A stretch of 54,280 nucleotides of DNA, from contig JAPUDO010000092.1 in NCBI GenBank assembly GCA_027493055.1, forward strand, positions 1-54,280, written 5' to 3'. The notes beneath the pieces were generated by a model. It did not search any database. It had not been told where the DNA came from and saw only the letters and a program-made list of their open reading frames with translations. Position numbers and translations under genes: made by a program. This DNA comes from Niabella sp. GTDB taxonomy: Bacteria; Bacteroidota; Bacteroidia; Chitinophagales; Chitinophagaceae. This document shows, one piece after another, positions 42,894 through 50,668 of this stretch. How positions within the stretch are numbered: the first letter of the stretch is position 1; the number at the start of each line of letters is the position of its first letter.

Positions 42894-43002
42894 CGTGCTG
42901 ACGGGCTGCGACACCCTGACTACGTATAAGAACGCCCACGCCATAACGTGAGCGATTTACCTTATTTCCCGTAGTCGTTGAAAGGTCGCAGTTTTCAGCA
43001 CG
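42894..43002 (-). ncRNA. Long nested hairpin, candidate leader RNA upstream of copy B
   Basis: Four nested helices: CGTGCTGA 42894-42901/42995-43002; CTGCGAC 42906-42912/42985-42991; GACTACG 42918-42924/42970-42976; and an apical CGCCCACG 42933-42940/42947-42954 with one mismatch. It ends 75 bases upstream of the start codon at 42819. On the minus strand the apical CGTGGG could alternatively pair with CCCACG (42882-42877), which is followed by a U-run, a possible attenuator switch. Direction and role are inferred. Confidence 0.5.
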
Positions 43003-43221
43003 AGAATAAAGCAAACACGCTTAATATTTTTAGGAAAGCGGCTGCAAAATAAAATTGAATTATGTCATAGCAATATTTTTTTATTTAGTTTAAAACTGCT
43101 CCTAAAGATATATAAATCTTTCTTGTGAGCCAAATTTTATTTCATGTGAAGCAGTTAAAAATAAAAATCACTGTTTTATATAAGCAATAAATTTGTTTAC
43201 AAGAGCAAATTATCATTATTA

Positions 43222-43539
43222 ATGAGCAATTTAAAGTCAAAGCGAATGGCTGATAAAATTATTATTAACAGGCTGGCGGCAGTGCTGAAAGAAGAGAGAG
43301 TAAGTAACAAAGCCCTGGCAGCTGAGTTAGGGTATGAGGAAACGACTATTTCGAAGTGGGCTACAAATACCATACAACCCCCGCTTGCTACCTTCTTTCG
43401 CATTGCGCTCACCATCAACCGAGACCTGAAAGATTTTTTTATTTCTTCTAAAGACATTGATGGAGAGGAGAAGAAAAAACTACTTAAGGAGTTGGCGGTG
43501 ATTGCGGAAAAGGGAAAGAGGACGGGGAAAGGGAAATAA
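43222..43539 (+). CDS. XRE-family HTH regulator
   Basis: 105 residues. The HTH reads INRLAAVLKEERVSNKALAA then ELGYEETTISKWATNTIQPP, with the family ending RIALTINRDLKDFFIS. Divergent from copy B, repeating the arrangement at 27413/28178, although the two regulators are not close paralogues. Confidence 0.85.
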   Translation: MSNLKSKRMADKIIINRLAAVLKEERVSNKALAAELGYEETTISKWATNTIQPPLATFFRIALTINRDLKDFFISSKDIDGEEKKKLLKELAVIAEKGKRTGKGK

Positions 43540-43670
43540 GCGTTTAGAACATCGTTGCTATTTTTGAGCAGCCTACATACTGCTTCAATTGAAATTAAAA
43601 TGGAATTACAACTACTTCAGCCCAACTTAATAAAGCTGTTTGAAAAGCAGGTGAAAGCATCTGTTAGCAA

Positions 43671-43787
43671 ATGTTTAAAGACAGCATAAAGCAAAACAAA
43701 AGCGGTACCGGACAAAATAAAAATCAAAAGCCAAAAGGGGCGGAAGCCCTTGACGAGATACTGAAAAAACTGCCCAACAAAAAGTAA
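43671..43787 (+). CDS. Possible 38-residue basic protein
   Basis: ATG 43671 to TAA 43787 encodes a Lys-rich peptide (MFKDSIKQNKSGTGQNKNQK...) with a helical end (ALDEILKKLPNKK). A 29-residue frame (43600-43689, MELQLLQPNLIKLFEKQ start) overlaps it upstream. Either could be real or a remnant; nothing else supports them. Confidence 0.25.
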   Translation: MFKDSIKQNKSGTGQNKNQKPKGAEALDEILKKLPNKK

Positions 43788-43907
43788 AAATACTTTACCC
43801 TATCCTTTACCGTAAAGTATAGTCTATTTTCATTCTTTTCTAATCTTGCCTTGTAATTACAGTACAGGCAACCGGTTGCCATTTTATTAATTTTTAAGAT
43901 ATCCAAA

Positions 43908-44162
43908 ATGGGGCTAAAGAATCACCAGATAGAAATCTACGAAAGAATTAAAAATGTAAATTTAAAAATAGCCGTTACCATAGTATTCCTAACGGTGATG
44001 GTGGGTGTTCTTATTGTTCTTATTGTTTTTATCATTCTTTGTTTTACGAAAGATAAAGGAATTGAAAAGATTGTTTTGGGCGTTATAGAATGTATAATGG
44101 TGAATGCCATCCGTCCGCTGGCAAAACATTTTTTTCCTGTACTAAGTCCTCCTGTTAAATAG
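43908..44162 (+). CDS. Small two-helix membrane protein (84 aa)
   Basis: A strong membrane segment lies at residues ~20-48 (IAVTIVFLTVMVGVLIVLIV continuing to ILCF), and a weaker hydrophobic segment follows near 55-68. ATG start in an A-rich leader. No family recognised. Confidence 0.55.
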   Translation: MGLKNHQIEIYERIKNVNLKIAVTIVFLTVMVGVLIVLIVFIILCFTKDKGIEKIVLGVIECIMVNAIRPLAKHFFPVLSPPVK

Positions 44163-44212
44163 GCCATTTAAAAATCGCATCGCTGTATTTGTTAATATTT
44201 TGGTGCAGTCTG

Positions 44213-44434
44213 CTATTTAAGCCATTTAAGTAACCCCTCTACGCCTGAAACCGAATAAATAATGATTCCTATTATAATAGCAATTATGATAACAACTATC
44301 CAAAATAGTGCTGTCATATTATCAACGTCTTTTCTATATTCCGGTGTGCCATTGACATAATTATAATGGGCCTGGTTTCTAAGTTTGCGTCTGCCATATT
44401 TGGTATTAGGATTATACGGTTTGCGTTGTGCCAT
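44213..44434 (-). CDS. Small tail-anchored membrane protein (73 aa)
   Basis: A basic N-terminus (AQRKPYNPNTKYGRRKLRNQ) is followed by one membrane helix (ALFWIVVIIIAIIIGIIIYS). It is the last gene of a four-gene minus-strand run, 23 bases after the lipoprotein gene. Function unknown. Confidence 0.6.
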   Translation of the reverse strand: MAQRKPYNPNTKYGRRKLRNQAHYNYVNGTPEYRKDVDNMTALFWIVVIIIAIIIGIIIYSVSGVEGLLKWLK

Positions 44435-44457
44435 GTTTCCTGTGGTTTATTTATTAT

Positions 44458-44985
44458 TTATCTTCTTCTGCTGGGTGCACTTCTTGTATGAGGACTTACA
44501 TAAGTACCATTTTTTCGATAATATCCCCGTACATGAACCGGACCACCGGTACCAGGTTTATAGGTATCAGAACTTCCGGAAGAACTGGCCTTATAGGAGC
44601 TCTCGTCATCAGCTTCTTTCTTTTGAAAGTAGTTGTTTTTTGCTTCCCTGCTTTTTTGTTTATATGCCAGAAACGAAGAGCCATACATCTTTTTATATTT
44701 CTTTTTTGATGCACGCCGGGATAATGTAAAACCAGAAGTGCTGGGAATGTACCCCACTTCGTCGCCATAAATAATTTTATAATTAGACTGTCCCAATTTT
44801 TTCTTATTCTGCAGCAGGAAGTAATTATATGGAGCAACAAAGTCTGTATTATATTCTGATTCAAGGCTTGAAACAAAATCAACTGAGGAATATTTTACCG
44901 AATTCGAACTTTCAACCAGGTAATACCGGTTACATGAACTTAGAACAATAATGATTAATAAAGTAGTAAGGTTTATACGCCTCAT
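44458..44985 (-). CDS. Lipoprotein of unknown function
   Basis: 175 residues with a lipobox (NLTTLLIIIVLSSC, Cys18). The middle is Lys/Tyr-rich (SRRASKKKYKKMYGSS), and the Ser/Gly tail ends GGPVHVRGYYRKNGTYVSPH, a motif seen at the ends of some small secreted Bacteroidota proteins. Second last in the run with the YidD-like gene. Confidence 0.65.
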   Translation of the reverse strand: MRRINLTTLLIIIVLSSCNRYYLVESSNSVKYSSVDFVSSLESEYNTDFVAPYNYFLLQNKKKLGQSNYKIIYGDEVGYIPSTSGFTLSRRASKKKYKKMYGSSFLAYKQKSREAKNNYFQKKEADDESSYKASSSGSSDTYKPGTGGPVHVRGYYRKNGTYVSPHTRSAPSRRR

Positions 44986-45006
44986 TGGTAAATTTTTTAA
45001 TGTTTA

Positions 45007-45294
45007 TTATTGATATTTTCCTTGCTGATCCTCCAGGATTTTTTCGTTCAATATTGTCGCTGACACAATGCAACAATCTGCCATACGTACTATATTGTCA
45101 TTAATATAATAATATCCCGGTCTGCACTTTTTTCTGCGATCATTTAGCGCTGCTATACCCGCACGTAGTCCTTGTTGCCTCGCTATCCTATATACATATT
45201 TGCTACATGTTTCTTTAAAGATGCATCGCTTCCTGCTTTTTTTAGGTACCAGCAGCCAATACAATTGTATTGCAAGAAGTAAAGAATAGCGCAT
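45007..45294 (-). CDS. YidD-like small membrane-associated protein
   Basis: 95 residues. KSRKRCIFKETCSKYVYRIA then GLRAGIAALNDRRKKCRPGYY matches the YidD pattern C-x-F-x-x-T-C-S-x-Y ... G ... R-x-x-x-C-x-P-G, after an N-terminal hydrophobic stretch. True YidD aids YidC membrane insertion and is encoded beside rpmH/rnpA. Here it sits among accessory genes, so it is probably a divergent paralogue with its own task. Confidence 0.7.
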   Translation of the reverse strand: MRYSLLLAIQLYWLLVPKKSRKRCIFKETCSKYVYRIARQQGLRAGIAALNDRRKKCRPGYYYINDNIVRMADCCIVSATILNEKILEDQQGKYQ

Positions 45295-45525
45295 CTAAGC
45301 TGATTGAGAAAATATAACCAACTGAAAGAATGTAGTGCTGGTTTTAGCGTTGATGCCAAAACACCCCGGGTCGTCTACAACTGTTTCAAACTTTTCTACA
45401 GATTCAAACGCCCAGCCCTGCGCGGCAAAATCGTTGATAAGTAATTCTAATTTTTGAGCTACTGTTCCGGTTGTTTCTTTTGTCGTAATGTTTGCCACAT
45501 AGGGCACTACCTTGTAGGTTTTCAT
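45295..45525 (-). CDS. DUF4177-domain protein
   Basis: 76 residues; KTYKVVPYVANITTKETTGT, LELLINDFAAQGWAFESVEK and TTFFQLVIF follow the DUF4177 pattern. First gene of the run, directly abutting the YidD-like gene. Function unknown. Confidence 0.78.
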   Translation of the reverse strand: MKTYKVVPYVANITTKETTGTVAQKLELLINDFAAQGWAFESVEKFETVVDDPGCFGINAKTSTTFFQLVIFSQSA

Positions 45526-45541
45526 TATACTTGTTTTGAAA

Positions 45542-45549
45542 CAAACTTA
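45542..45549 (-). promoter_or_regulatory. -7 box of the DUF4177/YidD-like run
   Basis: TAAGTTTG on the minus strand fits TAnnTTTG, 17 bases before the start. It overlaps an imperfect palindrome TTGTTTTGAAACAA at 45530-45543. Confidence 0.5.
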
Positions 45550-45893
45550 TACTCCCCAGGCAGTAGAAAATTACGGAAACCCGTAATGAAATTTTTTTCT
45601 ATTTCATTGCTGACCAGAAATATAGAAAACTAAAATAATGCTACCACCTGTACAGTGATAAACGGAGCGTCGCAAGATGGATGCCCTATATTCTTAAGAC
45701 GGGAACAGAAGAATGAAAGCTCTATTTATGTTACATGCTATTGTTGGGCAAATTAATAAGTACTACCTTCAAAAACAAGAACCGTCATAATATGTGATCA
45801 CGAAGTGTTACGGGGTATTAAAAAAGCTTATGCACAAAAGAGTGTATAAGCAATGTACAAGTTCTACAAAGTTGGATAAAAAAGGGTAATGAT
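45550..45893. other. Gene-free spacer
   Basis: No supported gene, terminator or strong repeat. A 25-codon frame near 45713 (MKALFMLHAIVGQ...) is too short to defend. Confidence 0.4.
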
Positions 45894-46145
45894 TTGTCAA
45901 ACCCAAGCATTGATATAAAATTGCAAATATTTCGGTCCCTTTTCAAGGGCCGTGAGGATGTGTTTGCAACCCGTTGGGAAATACCGGCTCGTTCGCCAGG
46001 GGTGAAACCAAAAGTGGTTACATGCCCGCCTATTTTTATGATCCTTACTCCGCCGGAAAATTTCAGCCGGGTATTGCATGATTATGCTGATGATCAAAAA
46101 GGGTTTGTCATTTGGAGGCATGCGTTGGAAGAGCGATTGGTTTAA
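45894..46145 (+). pseudogene. Fragment of a TOTE-system archaeo-eukaryotic primase
   Basis: Residues ~9-28 (KLQIFRSLFKGREDVFATRW) match the start of the TOTE conflict-system primase domain (FRSLFKGREDVxAxRWE) as I know it. The following primase sequence (YMPAY..., TFQNY...) is absent, replaced by an unrelated stretch. Only the N-terminal tag of a much larger protein remains, so this is most likely a decayed defence or element gene. Confidence 0.5.
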
Positions 46146-46266
46146 ATGGTCGCGAAGCTTGTAAAATAAACATTTTACTATGAAATTGTCGTTTTTTAAT
46201 CGTTTTACAGGGACTTTAATTGATTTACAGGTTTTTGCCTGTAATATTTAGCAGGAAGATCAATGC

Positions 46267-47364
46267 TTAAAATGCTGCCGGTTCGTAATTTGTACTGCGG
46301 CCGCCGCCTCGTTCTTGCTGTAAAATACCTTTTTCTATTAAGTCTTTTATATCCCGTAAAGCAGTATCTGGAGAGCATTTTGCTATTTTAGCCCATTGGG
46401 AAGATTTTAATTTCCCGTCAAACCCATCCAGGAGCTTGTTAAGTACCAGGCGCTGTCTTTCATTTAAGCTGGTATGCTCGTGTACTTTCCAAAACGTAGC
46501 TTTCTGCAGAATTTTCTGTATTGTTTTTTCCGTAGCCAACAACGCGTTTTTGAGGCAATGAAGAAACCAGCTTAACCATTCCGTAATGTCTCCGCTGCTG
46601 TGCTGAACTTTTTGTAATACAGCATAATATTGTTTTCTTTCGATCATTATCTGACTTGACATACTATAGAATCGCTCAGCGCTATTTTCTGCACGGGCCA
46701 GGAACAAATCTGTAATAGCTCTCGCTATTCTTCCGTTGCCATCATCAAATGGGTGAATGATGATAAACCAAAAATGGGCGATTGCCGCTTTCAGTACAGG
46801 GTCTGTTGCCGCATCATCGTTAAACCATTGAATGAATTTGTCCATTTCCGGTTTTACCAGATTGGCTGCCACTGCTTCATAGTGAATTTTTTCCTTACCC
46901 ATTGCTCCCGAAACTACCTGCATTTCTTCTGTACGATATTTCCCGGCCTCAATCCTGTACATACCACTATAACCTGTTGGGAACAGGGCCGCATGCCAGC
47001 CGAATAATCGTTCTTCGGTCATTGGCTTTTTATAGTTCTGGCTGGCATCCAGCATCATCTCTACAACTCCTTCAACACTTCTATTGGAGGGAACAAGCCC
47101 TGCTGCATTTATTCCTAATCGTCTTGCAATGGAAGATCGGACCTGTTCATAATTCAGTTGCTCCCCTTCAATTTCCGATGATTTTACCACATCAAGTGTA
47201 AGCGTAGTGAGTGCTGCCTCCTCTTTTGAAGAGAATCCAAGACCACTCATCTGTCCGGATATCTTCCCTTGCAAATGGCGTACCTCACCAAATATTGGGT
47301 TGATTACTTCATCTTTCCAGGTAAAGTTTGTCCAGTTCTTGTGCTGATAAATATATTTTGCCAC
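46267..47364 (-). CDS. Fic-family protein with C-terminal winged helix
   Basis: 365 residues from GTG 47364 (AKYIYQHKNWTNFTWKDE is the usual start); an upstream open extension crosses the promoter and palindrome and is rejected. The Fic N-terminal helical domain includes SSEIEGEQLNYEQVRSSIA, with an (S/T)xxxE(G/N)-like inhibitory helix. The active loop is HPFDDGNGRIARA (His204). A C-terminal winged helix (KSSQWAKIAKCSPDTALRDI) can bind DNA. Predicted to AMPylate a target and repress itself. Confidence 0.9.
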   Translation of the reverse strand: MAKYIYQHKNWTNFTWKDEVINPIFGEVRHLQGKISGQMSGLGFSSKEEAALTTLTLDVVKSSEIEGEQLNYEQVRSSIARRLGINAAGLVPSNRSVEGVVEMMLDASQNYKKPMTEERLFGWHAALFPTGYSGMYRIEAGKYRTEEMQVVSGAMGKEKIHYEAVAANLVKPEMDKFIQWFNDDAATDPVLKAAIAHFWFIIIHPFDDGNGRIARAITDLFLARAENSAERFYSMSSQIMIERKQYYAVLQKVQHSSGDITEWLSWFLHCLKNALLATEKTIQKILQKATFWKVHEHTSLNERQRLVLNKLLDGFDGKLKSSQWAKIAKCSPDTALRDIKDLIEKGILQQERGGGRSTNYEPAAF

Positions 47365-47386
47365 GCTTGATAGAATAGTGATGCGG

Positions 47387-47394
47387 CAAATATA
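47387..47394 (-). promoter_or_regulatory. -7 box of the fic gene
   Basis: TATATTTG on the minus strand fits TAnnTTTG, 22 bases upstream of the GTG start. Confidence 0.55.
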
Positions 47395-47400
47395 CCAATT

Positions 47401-47424
47401 ATTCACCGCAAATTTGCGGTGAAT
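47401..47424. promoter_or_regulatory. Perfect 24-bp palindrome, probable operator of fic
   Basis: ATTCACCGCAAA followed by its exact complement TTTGCGGTGAAT, immediately upstream of the -7 box. The Fic protein carries its own winged helix, so autoregulation through this site is the simplest reading. Confidence 0.65.
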
Positions 47425-47543
47425 AGGGTAGTTAATCTCCGCAGGTTTTGGATTTAAAAACACCAGCCGAAGAAAATAGGTCTGGAAAATTTAGCAGTAT
47501 GCCTGCCAAAAAGTGTGTGTTTCTGTTGGTTCAAACTGCCCGG

Positions 47544-47837
47544 TTCACTATAGACATTACAATACGGTTTTTAGTGAACTATAAACAGAAGCTGCGTTCT
47601 CATGGTAACGATGTAAAAAGCACGGTCATACAAACCATACATAGCACCGGTATCAGTATTATTTATACATCGCTGGTGTTAATTGCCGGGTTTATTATTT
47701 TCTGCTTTAGCGGATTTGGTGGCACTCAAGCATTAGGTTGGCTAACTTCTTTAACCTTGGTTACCGCTACTATTACCAATTTGGTTTTATTGCCTACGCT
47801 ACTTATTAGTTTTACTAAAAAGAAGGATAAGAAGTAA
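47544..47837 (+). pseudogene. C-terminal remnant of an RND/MMPL exporter
   Basis: FTIDITIRFLVNYKQKLRSH, STGISIIYTSLVLIAGFIIF, CFSGFGGTQALGWLTSL and NLVLLPTLLISF correspond to the last membrane segments of an MMPL/SSD-type RND transporter. Only about 98 residues of a protein of roughly 800 residues remain, and no start fits. It marks a deletion or insertion boundary to the left. Confidence 0.7.
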
Positions 47838-47862
47838 TTTTTTGACCATATCAATTATTAAT

Positions 47863-48675
47863 TTAAGCAAGTTTTACCTCGTAGCTTCTCAAATCAGACA
47901 TTATCCCACGATACTTGAGTTGGCTGGTGTCAACCAATTTCATTAAACGATAGTTAAGAAAAGAGTCGCCAATCCCCTCCCTTATATTTGCGCTGTTCAT
48001 GTGCCCCAATGTTTTTCCGACAACTTTAACTGCAGTTTGATAGCGTTTTGTGCAATGCGCCATTATACTTGCATCATAAAAGTCTATTTCCCCTCCCAAA
48101 ATTTCAGAACCCTCAACCACTACTCGCAAATATGAATTTTCATTACTTAACTTTTCCCAAATCAATCGCATTCTCTCAAATTCCTGCTGAGTGAGTAAAC
48201 TAAAATTGCCGTAAAGCTCAGAAATCTGATCAAGGCTTGTTTCTGCTAATGATTTAGGATATACAAAATATCCGCAACGCTTTGTGATGGAAGTATTTAA
48301 AAAATCAATTGTAAATATTTTTAAAGATGGGAAATCTCTTAAGAAATAGAAAAGTCTCGATGCGCAAAGAACTTCGTTTACATCCGACCCCGTCCATAAA
48401 TAAATTTGCTTGTAAAGATTGGCGCGATCATTCAACTCATTGATAAGATCAATATCTGCGGCTACAACATCTTGCGGAAACTCACGATAAACATTGGTTA
48501 ACCAGCCTATTCTATCTTGTCGCCCTTTTTCTGTTTCCAAGTTAGAGATAGGCCCGATGGATAATGTGTCACGAAAACAAACGAGATCAATTTCGTTTGT
48601 ATTATATATTTTACGGAATCCAACAGCAGCCCTAGCTTGATCACCAAATACAATATGAAGACATTTACCATTCAT
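47863..48675 (-). CDS. DUF1835/DUF3658 protein
   Basis: 270 residues. The N-terminal DUF1835 domain reads LHIVFGDQARAAVGF and VCFRDTLSIGPI. The C-terminal DUF3658 domain has GEIDFYDASIMAHCTKRYQT and GDSFLNYRLMKLVDTSQLKY then RG. Function of the family is unknown. It is a cytosolic single gene. Confidence 0.85.
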   Translation of the reverse strand: MNGKCLHIVFGDQARAAVGFRKIYNTNEIDLVCFRDTLSIGPISNLETEKGRQDRIGWLTNVYREFPQDVVAADIDLINELNDRANLYKQIYLWTGSDVNEVLCASRLFYFLRDFPSLKIFTIDFLNTSITKRCGYFVYPKSLAETSLDQISELYGNFSLLTQQEFERMRLIWEKLSNENSYLRVVVEGSEILGGEIDFYDASIMAHCTKRYQTAVKVVGKTLGHMNSANIREGIGDSFLNYRLMKLVDTSQLKYRGIMSDLRSYEVKLA

Positions 48676-49022
48676 ACTTTGAAGATAAGCTTTCCCAAAA
48701 CAAAACAGGTTGATCCAGTTTTATGCTGCTGAGCCTATTCAGCAAATACGTTTTGCTCAGTGCATAATACATCCAGCATCCGATTGCCATCAACTATTTA
48801 TTTTTAACCGTAACACTTATTCTGAGCCCCATATGTTTTGAAATTCTATCCCTCAGATTGGGATTCTATCCCCAATATTTTAAAACCACGTTCAACAATC
48901 CAATCTTTGACCAATGAAGTTAACAACTTGTTTGTCATTTGACATCGATAAGAGGATTTATTAAATAATTAATGAAACAAAATTAACAATCTAACAAGCC
49001 ACATTCTTAACGAAATTGAAAA
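48676..49022. other. Gene-free spacer
   Basis: No gene found. A near-palindrome ATTGGGATTCTATCCCCAAT occurs at about 48857-48876. The rest is plain AT-rich leader for the lipoprotein at 49023. Confidence 0.4.
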
Positions 49023-49922
49023 ATGACAAACATAAGATTCAGAATATTGATTACTGCCATAGCGTTCGGCAGCATCACCAGTTGCCAAAATAATCCCAAT
49101 AACAATAGCGAAAACCTACAACAGCGCAATGCAAATTTTGGTGCCAATAAAAATGCTCCGGCAATTAACCAGCAGACTTCTGCCTCATCAGTACCAATGG
49201 ATTTTGTAAAAAATTTTGACGGGCGAATTGATACCAAATATGACATCACGATGAAAATAACCGCGAACGACGGACAGATTTCAGGTATGTATTTCTACAA
49301 ATCACAAGGCAAAAACCTCACCGTAAAAGGAAATATAGATGCCATCGGCAATGTAGATCTTACAGAATACGATGCTCAAGGCGGTGTAGCAGGACAATTC
49401 AGTGGTAGAATGGTCAATGGAAATAAAATAGAAGGCTCGTGGAGCAAACCCGGCGGCGGAAGCTCTATCCCGTTTTATCTTATCGAAAGCAATGTTAACA
49501 CCAACGCTTCACAAAACAATAGCACATCCAGCATAGATCAGGTAAGACAAGAGGCAGAAAACCTCGCTAACGGTAGCTGGTCATATTACAATAAACACGA
49601 AAAGGTAACAGAAACGTTCAGATTTGACACTCCGAGAACTGAAAATGGAAAAGTTGTAGGAATGCTTTACTACTCATCGCCGGAGACAACAATATCACAC
49701 ATTTGTGCTACCGAGATTGAGTACAGATATACAATGACTACCACAGGAAGTTTTAATTGGGAAATTGTTGGTGAAACTTGTGATGGTACTATCGCTGAAA
49801 CCCAAGGCAGAACAGGAACAGAATCTTATCGTTTCTCCAATGGTGGACAGACAGTAACCCTCACAGGAAAGATAACAAGCGGAGGAATGTTAAAAAGCGC
49901 TGTCAAAACCTGCACCCGATAA
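49023..49922 (+). CDS. Secreted lipoprotein with two lipocalin-like beta domains
   Basis: 299 residues with lipobox (ITAIAFGSITSC). An Asn/Gln/Ser-rich linker precedes a beta domain (FDGRIDTKYDITMKITANDG, GQFSGRMVNGNKIEGSWSKP) that looks like a small ligand-barrel. A second beta domain follows (ANGSWSYYNKHEKVTETFRF). No named family recognised; surface exposure is likely. Confidence 0.65.
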   Translation: MTNIRFRILITAIAFGSITSCQNNPNNNSENLQQRNANFGANKNAPAINQQTSASSVPMDFVKNFDGRIDTKYDITMKITANDGQISGMYFYKSQGKNLTVKGNIDAIGNVDLTEYDAQGGVAGQFSGRMVNGNKIEGSWSKPGGGSSIPFYLIESNVNTNASQNNSTSSIDQVRQEAENLANGSWSYYNKHEKVTETFRFDTPRTENGKVVGMLYYSSPETTISHICATEIEYRYTMTTTGSFNWEIVGETCDGTIAETQGRTGTESYRFSNGGQTVTLTGKITSGGMLKSAVKTCTR

Positions 49923-50122
49923 TTCATCACACAGGAGTTGTCCTAAAAGACAGATGAGCCGCATGGAGATGGAGTATTTGAAGAACCTACCTGTATAGAT
50001 GGTACGGGTAAAAATTTGAAGATGCTATCCTTTTTTGGACAGCATCTGACACAAGAACAAACACTCCATCATTTAATCTCTCATCGGACACCCAAATAAA
50101 TATCAATCAAAATTTCAAAACA

Positions 50123-50506
50123 GTGAGATTCAAAACAATTTTATGCATGGCATTGACAATGACGGGTACCGCCTCGTATGCACAAAACACGGTTAAGGAC
50201 ATTGACGGAAATGTTTACAATACCGTGAAAATCGGCAACCAGCTTTGGATGAAGGAAAACATGAAAGTAACAAAGCTGAATGACGGAACGCCCATTTCCA
50301 ACTCACGTGAGGTGTCAAAACTAGTGTATCATGATTGGATAGATATAGAAGAACCGCGCGCCTGGGTATATAATGATGACCCGAAAAACAATGAAAAATA
50401 CGGTAAATTATACAACTGGTATGCAGTAAACACCGGAAAGCTTTGCCCCCAAGGCTGGCACATACCTACTATTAAAGAATGGGGAGCGCTTCAAAAAACA
50501 AGGTAA
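50123..50506 (+). pseudogene. Truncated FISUMP-domain protein
   Basis: GTG start followed by a signal peptide (FKTILCMALTMTGTASYA). The Fibrobacter major paralogous (FISUMP) domain opens normally: TVKDIDGNVYNTVKIGNQLW, MKENMKV, YNWYAVNTGKLCPQGWHIPT and EWGAL. It stops after 127 residues where about 200 are expected. The DNA then switches to lectin-type sequence in another frame, so the 3' half has been replaced. Confidence 0.72.
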
Positions 50507-50645
50507 CACCTATTGCGCTACAACAGGAAGGGATGCTAAAGCCGCAGCTATCCTTTCTAAAGGCCTGAAGTTATTGGAACTTACCAACAGCGGGAAACTC
50601 AGACTTGTAAATGAAAAGGGGCGGCAAATATGGTCAGCCAACTAA
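50496..50645 (+). pseudogene. Orphan bulb-lectin C-terminal fragment fused behind FISUMP
   Basis: Read from 50496, this encodes KQGNTYCATTGRDAKAAAIL, then LELTNSGKLRLVNEKGRQIW and SAN-stop. It is nearly the same as an internal segment of the astacin-lectin protein downstream (CATTGRDATAAVIL ... LELTNDGRLRLVNKDGKEIW). It has no start of its own and overlaps the FISUMP frame by 11 bases. Confidence 0.75.
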
Positions 50646-50668
50646 TCTTAATAAATAAAACAAAAAAA

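Noticed and set aside
45713-45790. 25-codon frame in the spacer upstream of the TOTE fragment
   Set aside because: Too short, no family features and no promoter evidence.
50021-50046. Hairpin GATGCTATCC / GGACAGCATC as terminator of the 49023 lipoprotein
   Set aside because: One mismatch, the T-run is in the loop and not after the stem, and it is about 100 bases past the stop; kept out of the feature list.
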